From NCBI RefSeq assembly GCF_040802235.1, contig NC_133157.1:31141501-31205500 (forward strand): DNA of 64,000 bases. Direction: 5' to 3'. This document shows positions 1 through 12,169 of this stretch, one piece after another. The notes under the pieces were generated by a model. That model worked only from the letters and a program-made list of their open reading frames with translations, did not search any database and was not told the DNA's origin. Source of the stretch: Manis javanica. Lineage: Eukaryota > Chordata > Mammalia > Pholidota > Manidae. The translations under genes were made by a program, and so were the position numbers. Within the stretch, counting starts at the first letter, position 1. Every line of letters begins with the position of its first letter.

Positions 1-2040
1 AGACAGGCAGAGAGTGACATGCAGGGTTCATAAGAAAGTTGGAGGAGGGAGAAACCACCTCTTCCAAGGAGCCTTTGAGAAGGCTTCAGAGGTGACATGA
101 CTTTTATGCTGTTTTTAAAAATCAGCAGTCATTGGCCAAATGGCTCCAGAGGAGGGACGTTCTGGGCAGAAGTTGTAGGTTAAGGGACCAAGCAATGGAG
201 AATGTGTACAGAGTCACAAAAGCCAGGTTTGATGGGAAATGAGCCTGGATAGGGAGGCAGAGTCAAATCACAGAGGACTGTACAGACCACCTAAGGATTT
301 GGAGGGTCAGACTTAGTTTTAGGTGCCAAGGGGAGTCTGTGATGGGTGTTGAACAAGTGAGAGCTCCGGCCAGTTCCACACAGGCTGACAAGCGGGAAGG
401 CAAATGTGGTTTTCCTCTCACTCCCAAAGCCGTGCTCTTCCCCTGGGGCCCCCACCTACCTTCAGTCATTGAGCATCACCACTAGTGAAAGAAGAAGGTG
501 AAGAAGGCCTCTTTTCTATGATCCCAGAGAAAGGAACAGCTCTGTATCACGTGACCTTCTTGAATGGCTGTGAAGCATTGATATAAATTCCTAGTCTTTA
601 TCATATTTATTTTAGTAGGTGACTAGGAATGTTTGAATAGCATACAAATTTATGGCCAGAAAATATTAGCTCCTAAACACTGCCAGCCTGCCCCGCAAAT
701 CACCTCTTTAAATTCACACTGTTTTCCCATTCCATCATTTGCAGTCAGAGTTTTCATCACAGACAGATTTTTACAGGTCAGCTCTAGACTAGGAATTTAT
801 TTGTGCCCATAAACAAAACCCCGATATTAATTGCAAACTATTTCTGATTCTTGGTTAATGCTCTTAAACATCTTGTGTCCCAGGGGACTCTTTGCCCTGT
901 CATATGAAGATGATGTTCCAAGATTTATATTTCTCCAAAGAAGCAAGTAGAACATAAAACCTAATGTATTCCGTGGTTTGGAATGATAATTTGAAAAAGA
1001 GGTGAGGGAATATTTCACTGGGATCATTACAATATCCATGTAAGTTGTTAATATACTACTTACTACTTTCCTTTAAATATTCATCCGGCTCCTGTTTCTG
1101 GAATGGCTCCCTTGCCCCCAGTATGGGCTCTGGGTGGGTCACGTACTGGGGATGGGGGACTAGGGAGGATGAAGCTGTGGACAGCACCTTGGCTTGGGGT
1201 AGGAAGGTTGCAGATGGAGACAAAAGGAAAGAAGCTGTCAGAGACAAAATGCCCCTTTGTGGGCAGCGTGCTGGAGACCAAGAGGGGAGAGGGCTTTGGC
1301 AAGAAGGGAGGACGTCGAGGTCCAGGGCCGACACTGCATGTGGTCACAGGATGTCTGGCCCCAGAGAGTCAGCCCACAGGGGCAGAAGCATCTGGGCTGA
1401 GGCATGTGCTTGCTTGCTGAGCGGAATCAGGATCAGGGACTCTTAGTCCCAGGATGGGCTCTGTGTGGACTTCTGGGACAGGGTGGGGAGGGGACAGCGG
1501 TCAGCGAACACCCAGTCCAACCTACCCGGCCCACAGGTGAGGAAGTCAGGGCCCAAAGGAAGGGGGGCATGTCCCCGGGCTCCCTGTGCATCGAGGATAC
1601 CCTTCACCTCTCCCCTAAACGCCCACCTCAGCAATCTCCCTCTCTCTGCCGCCACCTCCCATGTCAAAACAGCCCGAGGACCGCAGGCCAGGCGGTGCTG
1701 GAGCAGCAGGGCTGGGGGCGCGGAGAGCTGCCACCTCCTGCCCACTGGGTCCCACCGTGGCTGCCAGACAGGGACCAGAGCTCTCGCCCTGTGGGCTGCC
1801 ACCAGCCCCTGCCGGCGGCCCCACCTCCCTCCTGCCCTGGAGGTCTCAGGTGTAGGGACACTGTGCTCTGCCGTCGGCCTCAGAGCGGGCGCCCTCTGCA
1901 GCAGGAGGGCAGCTCCTCTCCAGCGTGCTCGGGGCCTCGCTCCCCAGCGCCCTCTCCGCGACAGGAAGGACACTGGCAATAAACACCAGTAGAAGGGGCT
2001 TGGATCGAAACCTCTCGTCTTCAGACATCATGTCTTTTCA
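1..2040. other. Intergenic sequence, no gene supported
   Basis: The first 1.1 kb is ordinary AT-balanced sequence with no repeat I can name. From about 1100 the sequence is GC-rich and shows long open frames on both strands (up to 192 codons). These overlap one another and show no recognisable domain, start context or splice signals. I treat them as chance frames in GC-rich DNA. Confidence 0.6.
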
Positions 2041-2410
2041 GGCTCCTTCACTTCCTCCTTCTCGTTTGCACCTCACGACGGCCGGTGAGGCAGCGGCGGC
2101 AGGCCGTGCGCCCCATTTCACGGAGGGGGCACTAAGGCTGCGGCGGACAGCCTCTGGGGGTCGGGGGATAGGGGCCTTGACTCCCCGGATCACGTATCCT
2201 CGTACCTAAGGAGCGATGCTGAAACTAGGCCGCTCTCTAGGATGGGAAAACGCCGCTGTACAGGCTTTTAAAGTCATGGCGGGAGAAGCCCCCGTCATCC
2301 TTCCTTAAAAAAGTCACCTTTCACGACTTCCCAGATCTCCCAGGCGCTGCCCCGAGGTCACCACGGGACTGTCCTATGCGTAGACGACCATCGCCCTCTG
2401 GTGGCCAAAG
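2040..2410. promoter_or_regulatory. CpG-rich patch (small CpG-island-like region)
   Basis: About 28 CpG dinucleotides fall in roughly 370 bp, against very few in the surrounding DNA. No promoter elements or first exon are evident. It lies about 20 kb beyond the 3' end of TGFBR1 and ends in a CTCF-like motif. It may be a distal regulatory element or the start of an unannotated non-coding transcript. Confidence 0.45.
2390..2406 (-). promoter_or_regulatory. CTCF-like binding motif
   Basis: The minus strand reads GGCCACCAGAGGGCGA, matching 13 of 14 positions of the CTCF core CCASYAGRKGGCRS. It sits at the edge of the CpG-rich patch. Binding is not shown by sequence alone. Confidence 0.5.
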
Positions 2411-3429
2411 GGCAAAATGCTCTATTGTGGCAACTCAAGAGAACAAAGACCCGTCAGTCTCGCTGCCTCCTCTCCCTGGCCGAATGAAAAGTGGTGGCGA
2501 CAGACAGTTTTTATCCTGGGGGCCCCTGGCCTTCGCTGCTCTGGCGCAGCTGACTGACGAGATGTACATCAGCTCAGGAGAGAGCTCCTGGGTGCCTGGC
2601 CGAGGGACTGAGTCTGAGGTGAGAATTTGGCTTTGTCCGGTGCTCTGGCACCCTGTCTGCCGTGCTCCGGTGCTCCTGGGGCCAGGCGTGCGGGCTGGCT
2701 CCCCCTCAGGACTCACCACAGCCCAGCCCCAGCTGTTGCTGAGACCTGACTTCACGGCCCAGCTCCCCACCCCTCCTGAAGCAGGTGACAGCTGTGGCCC
2801 CAGCCTGGGGCCCACACCTCTGATCCGCCTCTGCCACAGGTGCGAGTGGGGCCTGTGGCTGATGTCTGCTCAGTTTTATGCTTCTGAAGGCAGGGACTCA
2901 TCTCGTTCGGCTCCTGGAGTAAGGCCAGGCCCAGCCGGGGGCAAGCGAGTGAGTTTGTTGAATGAGGGAAAACTTTGGCCCAGCCTTGTCTCCCAGGCCT
3001 ACTGAGCTCTCTGCAGAAAGGCGGGCTTTGTAGGTGCGGTACCTGTTGGTGCTTTGCTATAGGTTCGAAGATGAGGACACAGAAAGAATTTCTGTCTGGA
3101 CTGAACTTCTGACCTGCAGTTTTGTCCCTTCACTCACGTGTGCTGCCTCCGCTCTCCAAGGAGTCCTAGGCGGTGACTGTGAGGCATGTCTCCCCTGAGA
3201 CAAGCCTCTGGGAGGATTGATTCTCGGGGAGCTATCTTGGTGCCTCTATCTTCCATTTATACAAGAGGAGCAAATAATACTGACCGACAATTTTCAAGCA
3301 TTCCATATGACAACTGATGAGAACACATGGGCACCCTGGTAAGTCCCTCTGATAATTTCTGGGATCTGAGCCCTGGGTGGGCATTTCCAAGCAAATCGGT
3401 CACTCAATCCTTCCTACCATAATGAAAGA
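2411..3429. other. Intergenic sequence, no gene supported
   Basis: Moderately GC-rich DNA with a 209-codon open frame starting at 2376 that has no recognisable domain and low-complexity composition. Nothing else was seen. Confidence 0.5.
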
Positions 3430-3660
3430 TAGTGGCCCAGAGTGTGGGCACTGGAGCCAGACTGCCGAATTTGAGTTCTTGTTGTGACACCAGCCAGCTT
3501 GGCACCTTACACTTGCTGCCTAATTACTCTGTGCCTCAGCCCATCTAGAAAAGGGATGAGGATTGGACAGCTTTCACATCATAGGAGTATGGTCAGCATT
3601 AAATGAACACATATAAAGGGATTAGAACAGAGACTGGCACTTAGGAAATGCTCAGAAAAG
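3430..3660 (-). repeat. MIR element
   Basis: The sequence follows the reverse MIR consensus: ggagccagactgcc, then a region ending tgtgcctcagcccatct, then attaaatgaacacatataaa and the closing cactta block. It is an ancient tRNA-derived SINE shared by mammals. Confidence 0.75.
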
Positions 3661-3884
3661 TGAGCTCTTACTGCAATATCATGTAGAAGCTGCTTGTCAT
3701 GAGGTTGGCTCAGTCTGGAATGGTGTATCTCAAAGATGGAGCTGAGCTGACTTTCACATTTTAAAAAATTGATCTTTCTAATGCACACACTTAGTATAAA
3801 CCTCTTCACCCTGTGGCCAACATGCCTTTGGAGTGAGAGGAAAAACACAGTATGCCTAAGGGCATTTGTTCCTCTAATGTTTAT

Positions 3885-3917
3885 TGAATGAATGAATGAA
3901 TGAATTGATTAATTAAT
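3885..3917. repeat. (TGAA)n simple repeat
   Basis: Five tgaa units followed by a degenerate attaat tail. Preceded by tttatt, as at L2 3' ends. Confidence 0.8.
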
Positions 3918-4009
3918 AGGTTCTTTTTTTCCTGCATGGAATTGTACTACATGCATGGATTTGTGAATGGGGAAGCAATAAGCTACCTCAGAAATGGTGG
4001 GTGTGATCA

Positions 4010-4420
4010 CCAACCTATGACTGTGGCAAACAGAAGTCAGGGGCAGATATGGGAACCAGACAGCTGAGAAATTTGAGGACTTTCATGCTAACCCAGGACC
4101 CTTTAATACTTTCATTAATGACTTGAAGGATGGAATCGAGACCCAGCTAATCAGATCTCTGCATGATACAAAGCTGGAAGGGATCTTAGCTACTTTGGAG
4201 GACAAGATTAAAATACAATCCAAGTTTGACGAATTACAGAGATAGACCTAAATCAATAAAGAGAGCAGCAATAAAGATAAATGCAAGCTGCTTTGAGCAG
4301 AGCTGAGAAAATTATCCAGATACCAAATAGTGAAGAGAAAAATGAGTTTTGAGGTGGGCCAGGAGGAGCTACCTGAACGTAAATGCATCAAGGCAAAGCA
4401 TTTGTAAAGCGAAGCCACAG
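4010..4420 (+). mobile_element. Ancient CR1/L3-like LINE fragment
   Basis: The stretch ttcattaatgacttgaagga, followed by gatacaaagctggaaggga, resembles the reverse-transcriptase region of CR1/L3 LINEs, which encodes an IND-L-D then DTKL pattern. It is heavily degraded with no long frame. The family call is from memory of the consensus. Confidence 0.45.
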
Positions 4421-5330
4421 CTCTGTCATCTGGTCGATCTCAAACTTGAATACAAGCATTGGCAAAATGCAGACTTCCAGGCTGTGAGCCCAAGATTGTG
4501 ATTCAGTGGGCATGCCTAGCGGGTAAGGAGGCAGCCTCTGGCAGTACCACTATTTCCCAAATGCTGCTCTGACTCCTCAACTTCCCTGGGTCTGAACTTT
4601 CCCCTGACACTTAAAGAAAGGATGGAAATGAATTTGCTTGAGGCTTTCTATTGCCTGTTAACAGTGTACCGTGTACCCCAGATTGAGGGGGGGCGGAAAA
4701 TGCTTTCCCTTCTTTGTTCATGGCCTTCCTTGACAATGTTTTGTGCCAAAAACTGCCAGTCGCCTCCCTATGGTCCATTCTCTTGGCTCTTTTAGTAAAA
4801 AATTCCTGTATTGTTGAATGTAGCCATGTGCCCCACAATAGAACCTCACTTCTCAATCTCCTTTATAGATGAGGTCATCGGTCAGATGTATGCCGAAGTC
4901 ATCAGAGGAATTGCTGGGGACTTACTTTAAAAGTAGCCTACACATTTGGAAGACACCCTTTTTACTCTTGCCAGCCTCCTTCTTCCTGCCTGGAATACAG
5001 ATGTAATAGGCATGCTGGCAGCCATCTTGGGCCCTAAGGTGACCTTGCAGAGGGAACCAATTCAGTAAGTAAAGATGGGAGAGCAGAAAGAAGATTTTGA
5101 TGGCATTGTGAAGCCAGCAAAGCACCCCAGCACTGCCTGAGAATATAAATGCACCCTTATTTTGTTTAAGCCATTGTTTTTTCAGGCCTCTGTTTCCAGC
5201 ATTTAAGAGCAATTTTGAACTAGAGAGCAGAAGCAGCCAAGCCTTTTTGTCATTTTCCACAGATCTCAGCCACCCTGGGCTACCATCCTGACCATGTCCC
5301 TACATGTCTTTGCTGTCCCTATGCACGCGT

Positions 5331-5368
5331 ATGTGTGTGCATGTGTGTGTGTGTGTGTGTGTGTGTGT
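5331..5368. repeat. (TG)n microsatellite
   Basis: About 38 bp of nearly pure TG dinucleotides with one interruption near the start. Confidence 0.95.
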
Positions 5369-6336
5369 TGCCCCATCTTCAGAGAAGGCAGTTGAGTTGA
5401 ACCCATGCCTCTGTCTTTGACTGCCTCTATCTTTTCTCCTTCATTGGAATTAACTACAGAATAGAATTAACTCTAGAGTGAACTTTTGGAATTTCTGTCC
5501 TTAGAACATTCTTTATCTAAAGTTAGGTAAACTACATTCCTGTCTGAAACCAGTGAGCAGCTCCTGAGAAGTGGGTTGAATGAAAACTCCATCTAAAGAA
5601 TTCCCTTTGTATCACCCAAGAGATTTGCTTTAAAAAGAAAGAAAAATCATGCAGTTGCAAAGGAAAACAAGAAATGAACATACTTAAGAGCCAGGAGGAT
5701 ATGTACAATTCCCCCCAGTGGGGGATCAGAGGGCAGAGGGGTCCCCTCTGCAGCCTACATCTCTCTCCCGCTTAGCCGCCTCCCAGCTCCAGGCCGGTGG
5801 AGCTTCTGGCCTAGGTTCACTGCTCTCTGCAAGGGTTCCCACCTGAGCGTGGCCTGCTGCTGTTCCGGCGCCTGCCAATGGAGAAGGGAGCTCCCTGGGA
5901 GTGCCCTTCTGCTTCTGGCCCCATGGCCTCAAAAGCAACACAACTCATCTTTGAACTTCCCCTTTCCTCTTCTTTGACTGGCAAGTTCATTTGCAAGAAA
6001 TTTCTTCCAGGTTCAGACCTAGTGAGGCCGTGGCATTTTCTGAGATTCAAATGGGAGATTCCCCTGGGAGAAGGACTGGCGCCCACATACTGCCTATTCA
6101 CTGAGTGGCACATATTCACCATTCATCCCCACTTTGGCCCTTCTCACCATCCTCCTGTTCCCTGAACCAGCCTCACTAACTTTGCCACAAGGCTTCACAC
6201 TGTGACCCCAAATGCACATAACACGAACTCTCACAAAGCGTCTATTTTCTCCCGATTATACAGGTGGCATGTTAGTGCCTTAAACAAGGCAGGAGCCCTG
6301 AGTCATGCCTTCTACATCCCCACTGCCCTTGGTGAT

Positions 6337-6362
6337 TGAATGAATGAATGAATGAATGAATG
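6337..6362. repeat. (TGAA)n simple repeat
   Basis: Six perfect tgaa units. Confidence 0.95.
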
Positions 6363-7339
6363 CTGAAGACATGTTGAGGAAATTACATATTTACAAATAC
6401 ATCCAAACTGTGTTACTCCCACTGGGAAGTTTAAGGTGAAGCAAGTTTTCACTCAAGGCTAATTAGACTCTTACTCTTTGACCCTGGAAACACCATGGAC
6501 CTATTCATGCCTGAATAGCTCCCAGATGATATCCTCTCCTTGTAAATGAAACTGTTCCCCCTAAAAGCTTCCTGCAATAGAAGAGGTAGGTGTCTGTAAA
6601 ATGTCAAGTCATTTTTTCAGTATACTCACTGGGTTGCTTCTCGGCTGCCATGTGCTTCATCTTGCGCATCCTTTGGCCAAATAAACCGGTCAGTGCTCAA
6701 TTCTCCAATTGACTGGATGGCTCCGGGAACAAACCCTCAAATCTGATTACAGGAAAATTCATTACTTTAAGTCCTCCCTCAGGGTTCAGAGCTCATAAAA
6801 GAAACCTCCAGAGGCCCCAGCTTAGGGGAAGACAGGCCCCTGTGCTGCAAAGCTACAGATTGGCAATAATTAACCTGAACTAATTATGATCAAGCCCCGG
6901 GTCAGTCTTCCCAGATCAAGGCTGTTTCCTGACAAGCTTTCAGAGCAAGAACTTTTCACTCAAACACAATAATACGCACTCAGCAGATCTTATAAAAGAC
7001 CATGACCCAAATAGGATCCTCTAGCAGGCAAAGATGGAGACGGTTGGTTAGGACCCAGAGCCACAATGGGGCACACGTGCAAGGCTTTGCCTGGAACCTG
7101 CTTATAAGATTCTTAAGAACTTCCAAACAGAGACTGCCACAAATATCAACATGTAAAGACAAACAGCAAGCTAGGAAAAACACATACATTTTATTTAATA
7201 TTAAAAGATGACATGGAAAAAAAAATACTCCAAAAAATATAGTATATTATAAAACAAGATGATTCACCACAGAAAACAGTCAACACAATCAATAGGTTTT
7301 TTTTTAATGTTCAATCTCACTTGAGTAGTAACTCAAAAA

Positions 7340-8060
7340 ATCAAACAGGGAAAGAAGTTTTTGTCTTTTAAGATTGGTAAAATTTTGGGTGGCGAATTGG
7401 GTGGGAGTAAATCATGCAACATTTGGAAGACAATTTGAAAATAAAGAACAAAAGTCTTAAAATATGCATATTCTTTAATCTTTTGATTTAAGAACTTTGT
7501 ACTTTGGGCTGAGGTTCTCAAGCAGGGGCAATCTTGCCAGCGGGGGGACACTGGCAATCTGCAGATGTGGTCAGGATGTTGGGGGGTAGGGGGTGCTACT
7601 GGCATCTAGTAAGTAGAGGCCAAGGATCCTGCTAACAGGACAGCCCCCCAGAATAAGAATTATTAGTCCAACATGTCAATAGTGTCACTATTGAGAAACC
7701 CTATCTTAGGAAAGAAACTGAGGTAAACAGAGATATATGTCCAAGGATATTCAATGCAGCATTGTATAAAAGCCTAAAAAATTAAAAACAGTGCACATCG
7801 ATAGGGGACTAGTTAAATAAATCATACTCTGCATACACTAAAATGCCATAAAGTCACTAAAAATTAAATAAATCTGTGTTTATTGACATGAAAATACATT
7901 CATATAATGCTAAATGAGAATATCTGACTTCAGAATCATTTGCTGATATGATAATTAATACTTTTTTGCTAGTATATATGTATAGAAAAAAATCTGAATG
8001 CTTTTACCCTCCACATCACATATTTGACTGTGGTTTTCTAGGTGGAAACACCATGGGTGA
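7340..8060 (+). mobile_element. Old L1 3' fragment, interrupted by a MER5-type element
   Basis: The part after 7710 (ttcaatgcagcattgtataa, then ggggactagttaaataaatc) follows the 3' end of L1 ORF2/3'UTR seen in many old L1M copies. The part before 7508 is less certain. A MER5-like DNA transposon sits between them. Confidence 0.5.
7508..7706 (+). mobile_element. MER5A-like non-autonomous hAT transposon
   Basis: It begins gaggttctcaagcagggg, contains gggtgctactggcatctagt, aggacagcccccc and atgtcaatagtg, and ends ttgagaaaccct. This is the known MER5A order. The ends (ggttctcaa / ttgagaaacc) form the terminal inverted repeat. Confidence 0.8.
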
Positions 8061-8869
8061 TTTTCATTGTTTATTTTAGCTTATCATAGTTTACTATTTT
8101 TCTTCAAACAGCATGGCTGATGGGGATGTTGTGATGTATTGCTTAAGACCAAGGACCTCAGAGGCAGACACTGTGAGTTCTGGCTGGGTCCTTTCCCAGC
8201 AATATGAAAAGAGGAACGATCTGGTACCAGTGGGCCTACATTCCCAGATGCCACCAAGCTGCTGGGCTGTCCCTGAGACAGATTCACCCCAGTCCCCATC
8301 AAGTCACCTCCAGACCCCGAATTCCATGGCGGGCTGCCCAAAGCAGGAGACTGAGCAGGGGAAACACGAGGAAGTGGAGAGCTCCAGACTCCTGGGTAAA
8401 TCTGACAGTGCGGACACCCAGCTGTGCAGAACTGGGGCAGCTTGTTTACAGAGCAGGAAGGTAGAGGTATTAACAGCTAGCTAGCATAAGGAAACTTTCT
8501 GGACATAAGAAACAGAGGTGGTGAGGCCAAATGAGAGGTCACCCCAAATAGTCATTGTGCAGGAAGCAGCCTTCCTCTGAAGCACCTGAAGAGAAAAGTG
8601 AGTTTGCATGGCAAAAACGAACATCTCTCCCCAAACCAAATCAAACCAAACAAAAATCAGTTCTTATTGCCATTGGCTTAGGGGCAATAAAGGCTAAACT
8701 AACTCATGAGCAATATACCTCCTGTCATCTTTAAAAAATTCATTGCACCGAAGACCCAGTGGTGAAGCCATCAGAGTTACTTCCCCCGCTTTGCGGAGAC
8801 CTCAGTCTGCTGGGAGCACCAGAAGCTTGTCAGCTAATTCCACGAACTGCAGATGCAATATGGTGGGCG
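8061..8869. other. Intergenic sequence, nothing recognised
   Basis: Two overlapping frames (8113-8484 and 8204-8464) occur here in different phases. Neither has a recognisable domain. No repeat was identified. Confidence 0.5.
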
Positions 8870-9095
8870 AGGACTTGGGCTTAGGAGTGGATAACCCCAG
8901 GCTCTAGCTCCTGCTCCTCCACATAACCTCTCAGGGGCTCTGATTATCTGCCAAACGGGGCAGTAAAACAGCACCTAACCCATAGGGTTGCTGTGGCGTT
9001 CACCAAAAGTGAGCATGTAAGTCACTAAGCGTGGTGTCTGGCACAAGCGTGGTGTTCACTAGGTGTTTGTTGTTAGTATTATTAATACAACTGAC
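8870..9095 (-). repeat. MIR element
   Basis: Reverse MIR order: caggctctagctcctgctcc, then acataacctctcaggggctc, then acctaacccatagggttgc and tgtctggcac. Degenerate but continuous. Confidence 0.6.
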
Positions 9096-9570
9096 CTCAG
9101 TATCAGCAGCAGTAGTAAATATGGTGAAATTATAAGAGTTTATAACAGGGCAGGGTCGTGAGGGGTCTCATTTTGACGGTGAGTCACAGAAGGTCTAGGG
9201 AAGAGCTAGAGGTAACAAGAACATAAGTCTCCAGAAATTTGCAGAAATCTTGGGAATGACTTGGATTCCGCCATGTGTGGCACTGGCCTTCTAGCTGAGC
9301 TTAGCTGGCCCTGAGGGCCAGGAGACCCTGCTGACATCTGAGCCTGTGATAAAGCACAGGCCCCCCCGGCCCCCCCAGTTGGCCTCTCCTGTCAGCAGGT
9401 GCAAGCAGCCTGGCAGGAGCTAATGAAATGTTTACTGAAAAGATTAGCTTGTCAGTGGAGCCCAGACAGATGGCTATTGATCCTCTGCTCGTCTGTCATC
9501 CCTGCCCCGTGTGAGACCCCGTGTGGGCACAGCTTCTCTCTGACCCAGAGCTCAGGGTGGGGGCCCAGGC

Positions 9571-9612
9571 ACACAGAACCGTGTGCACACAGAACCGTGT
9601 GCACACAGAAAG
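9571..9612. repeat. Short 16-bp tandem repeat
   Basis: The unit acacagaaccgtgtgc occurs just over two and a half times. Each unit contains the palindrome gtgtgcacac at its junction. Confidence 0.85.
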
Positions 9613-9689
9613 GATGTTTGCAAAGGGAGGAGGTCTCAGACCTGTGGCGTGGTCAGGGTGCCCACCACCCCCAGAGGCTCCCTTGGATT

Positions 9690-9840
9690 GCTCAACTCTG
9701 GGATCATGGAAAGTGCATAGGAATTATCAGACAAGAGTTCAAATCCTGCCTTAACTATCTTGTGAAAATATCCTGTAAGACTCAAGTATTTGCATCTGTA
9801 ACAATGGGACAATAATACCTTCTCCATGGAAGCATTTCAA
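9690..9840 (-). repeat. MIR element
   Basis: Reverse MIR features: gagttcaaatcctgcc, then a degenerate middle, tttgcatctgtaacaatggg and acaataataccttc. Confidence 0.6.
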
Positions 9841-11689
9841 GATTTAAATCAGGAAATGAGCATCAAAGTTCCAAGAACCAACATGTTGAAGGGATGTTTG
9901 CTTGATTTTTAAAAGTGAGAAAATTGAGGCTGAGATGAGAATTCTTGCCCTAGTCCATGGATTTTCCCAACATGGTATCAAGAAATCTGGCTTGTAAGAT
10001 GTTCTACGAAGCTTGGTCTTTAACCTGCTTAAAAGTGCTGAGCCACTGAAGGGTGTGACTTGATAAAACATGGGTTTAGCAAGATCACTCTGGCAGTAGG
10101 GAGGTAAGACTTGAATTTGTCACAGCTAAAGTAATGGCAGTGGGAATAGAGGCCCCTGTAAGACTGAAGTATAGGGCTCGGTGATTAACTGATTGACTGG
10201 ACATGAGAGATGGGGGTACTTTAAATGACACAGGAAGCCCTAGGGGAGAGCAGACAGGGGGAAGATAATGCGCTCACTGTGCACATGGTGAGTGTAGGAT
10301 GCCTGTAAGACCCCCAAGGGAGTTATCTCCCAGGTGGCTGACAGGCCTGGTGCTCAGGAGGCAGGTCTGGACTCAGGACCACTCAGGAATCACCGCCACC
10401 ACCGTGGTCATTGAGCTGGTAATGGAAGCCACCAGAGGGGATGGGGCTGCCCGTGGGGAATGCTTGCCAAGGAGAGAAGGCACCTGAAGGGACAAGCAGA
10501 AAGAGATGCCTGTGAAGGGAAGAGTGGTTTCATGGAGACAGGCAGGGACTGATCAACAGGAGAAAATTCTGCAAAAAGGTCATATTTCAAAAACCCCAAA
10601 ACCTAAAACGTCTCCTGGATTCAATAATGAGGAGGTCATTAGGCACTTTGGAAGGATGACTCTGGGGCAGCTGAGAGTGGGTGGGAGGTGAGGACATGTC
10701 ATGCGTAGATGACTGGCCCAGAGCTGGGCTATTTTAAGGCGGGCGCCCCTGGGGAGTATTCCCGGGAGGGGAAGGATCCGGGGGAGAGCGAGGCGCACGA
10801 GCCAGCGAGAAGAGAGCAGCGAGGTCCTGAGGGCCACAGACCCGGAGCCGGGAGGGGGCTCAGGGCACCGCCACACCTGGAGACAGGGCCAGCTGAGCCC
10901 AGCAGGGCGGAAGGGAGGCTAAGCGAACCCCCACGCCGGCAGGGTGTCTATTTTCTTGGGGAGGGCAGTGAGGTTGTCTGAGAAGTACATGGAGGGATGA
11001 GTTAGAGCCTTCAAGCACGGCAGGAAGTTGTGGAGACTGGAGGAGAGAGAACTGGCCAGGGCACCGAGGGGGCCGCCAGGTGCAGGAAGAGCTGGGGTGA
11101 GTGACGCCAAGGCCTCACAGGGGCAGGACGGCGGAGGTGAGGGAGAAGGGGCTGCAGGGGCGCAGACGGCTGGGCGGAGGACGTGGGGGGGAACCAGGGG
11201 AGCAGGCCTTGCCGGACGGCATTCTAGGACGGCTGCTTGGAGACCCTGCAGCCCCGGGCAGGCACCCGCCCCTCCTCACGCTCCCAGAAGCCTCTGGCTT
11301 TTCACCCTTCCGCGGCATGCAAGTTGACAAACTCGGGTGCCCGGCATCCAGGGATCAGAAGGGAAGCTGCCACACATTTCAAGCCACTGCGAAGGCAGTG
11401 GCGGAGTGGGAGAAAGCCAGGCCAGGGCAGCAGCCAGCCGACTGACCCTGCGGCCCCCAGGCAGCCCACTTCCTTATTCTCAGCCTCAGTTTCCCCAGCT
11501 AGACAGTAAGAAGATTGTTTCCAGGCATCTGTAAAGACCCCAGCCAGTACGGACATTCTTTAAAGTGATGTCTTATTTATGAGTGTGTTTTCATAAGCTG
11601 AAGTGCTGGCGAGGGGGTCAGGGGCAGAGCGGAGCTCAGGAACGCGAACGCGCTACGGTCCCAAGGAGATCTGAATGTGCCACGCTTCC
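9841..11689. other. Intergenic sequence, partly GC-rich
   Basis: Positions 10700-11450 are GC-rich with modest CpG content and several overlapping open frames on both strands (up to 114 codons). None has a recognisable domain. A weak CTCF-like core (CCACCAGAGGGGA) lies near 10430. No gene is supported. Confidence 0.5.
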
Positions 11690-11915
11690 CGCTAATTAAT
11701 GGCTTCCTTTGAGGTCATTAAGTTAGACTGGGTAGGTGTGTGGCCTTTCTTCCTACCGCCCTTCCAATTAACAGGCACTTTGCTTAGTAAATGTTAATTT
11801 AGAGTAATTGGGCGTGGAGATGAAAGAAGAGCGGGCAGGGGAAAACAATGCTCCCTTCACTGTAGGTTAATTGCTAGTAAGGCTGTTCCTGCAGCCCTGG
11901 TCCCGGATGATTAAT
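11690..11915. promoter_or_regulatory. Cluster of homeodomain-type TAAT motifs (candidate enhancer)
   Basis: Within about 225 bp there are gctaattaatgg, tcattaag, ccaattaacag, tgttaattt, gtaattgg, gttaattgc and gattaatgg. The sequence between them is not low-complexity and not a repeat I recognise. The arrangement resembles conserved developmental enhancers, but activity is inference. Confidence 0.4.
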
Positions 11916-12169
11916 GGCCTTGAAGTTCAGGCTGAGAGCCCTGCAGGTGGGCAGAGACCTAACCCCTCTGACAGCGATGAGAGCGGAGAAAAATCCCAGG
12001 AGGTCTTCCTGGGTTTAAGAGCTAGACTTACAGTGTACTCGCCTGCCCATTAAACAGGCCAAGCGGATCTCTTCCCACTGGTACATTAAGGGAGTCAGGT
12101 ACCCAGCAAGATAATGTTGGCACAAATGTTTCATGCCACCATAGCGTTAACTAACACCTCTATCTGGTC

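Larger units (their letters stand above)
4421..7199. other. Intergenic sequence with simple repeats only
   Basis: Contains a TG microsatellite at 5331-5368 and a (TGAA)n repeat at 6337-6362. The frames at 5817-6165 overlap on both strands and have no domain. A short stretch near 6855-6890 has two TAATTA cores. No gene was seen. Confidence 0.5.

Noticed and set aside
1404-1992. Overlapping frames of 175-192 codons on both strands in GC-rich DNA
   Set aside because: They overlap each other in three or more frames, have low-complexity composition and no recognisable domain. Stop codons are rare by chance in such DNA.
2376-3005. 209-codon frame
   Set aside because: No domain, no supporting splice or promoter signals, and the 5' end overlaps the CTCF-like motif and CpG patch.
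10425-10440. CTCF-like core CCACCAGAGGGGA
   Set aside because: The GGC part of the core is lost and there is no CpG context, so it is weaker than the site at 2390.
10299-11556. Many frames of 60-114 codons
   Set aside because: GC-rich region with frames on both strands; nothing resembles a known protein.
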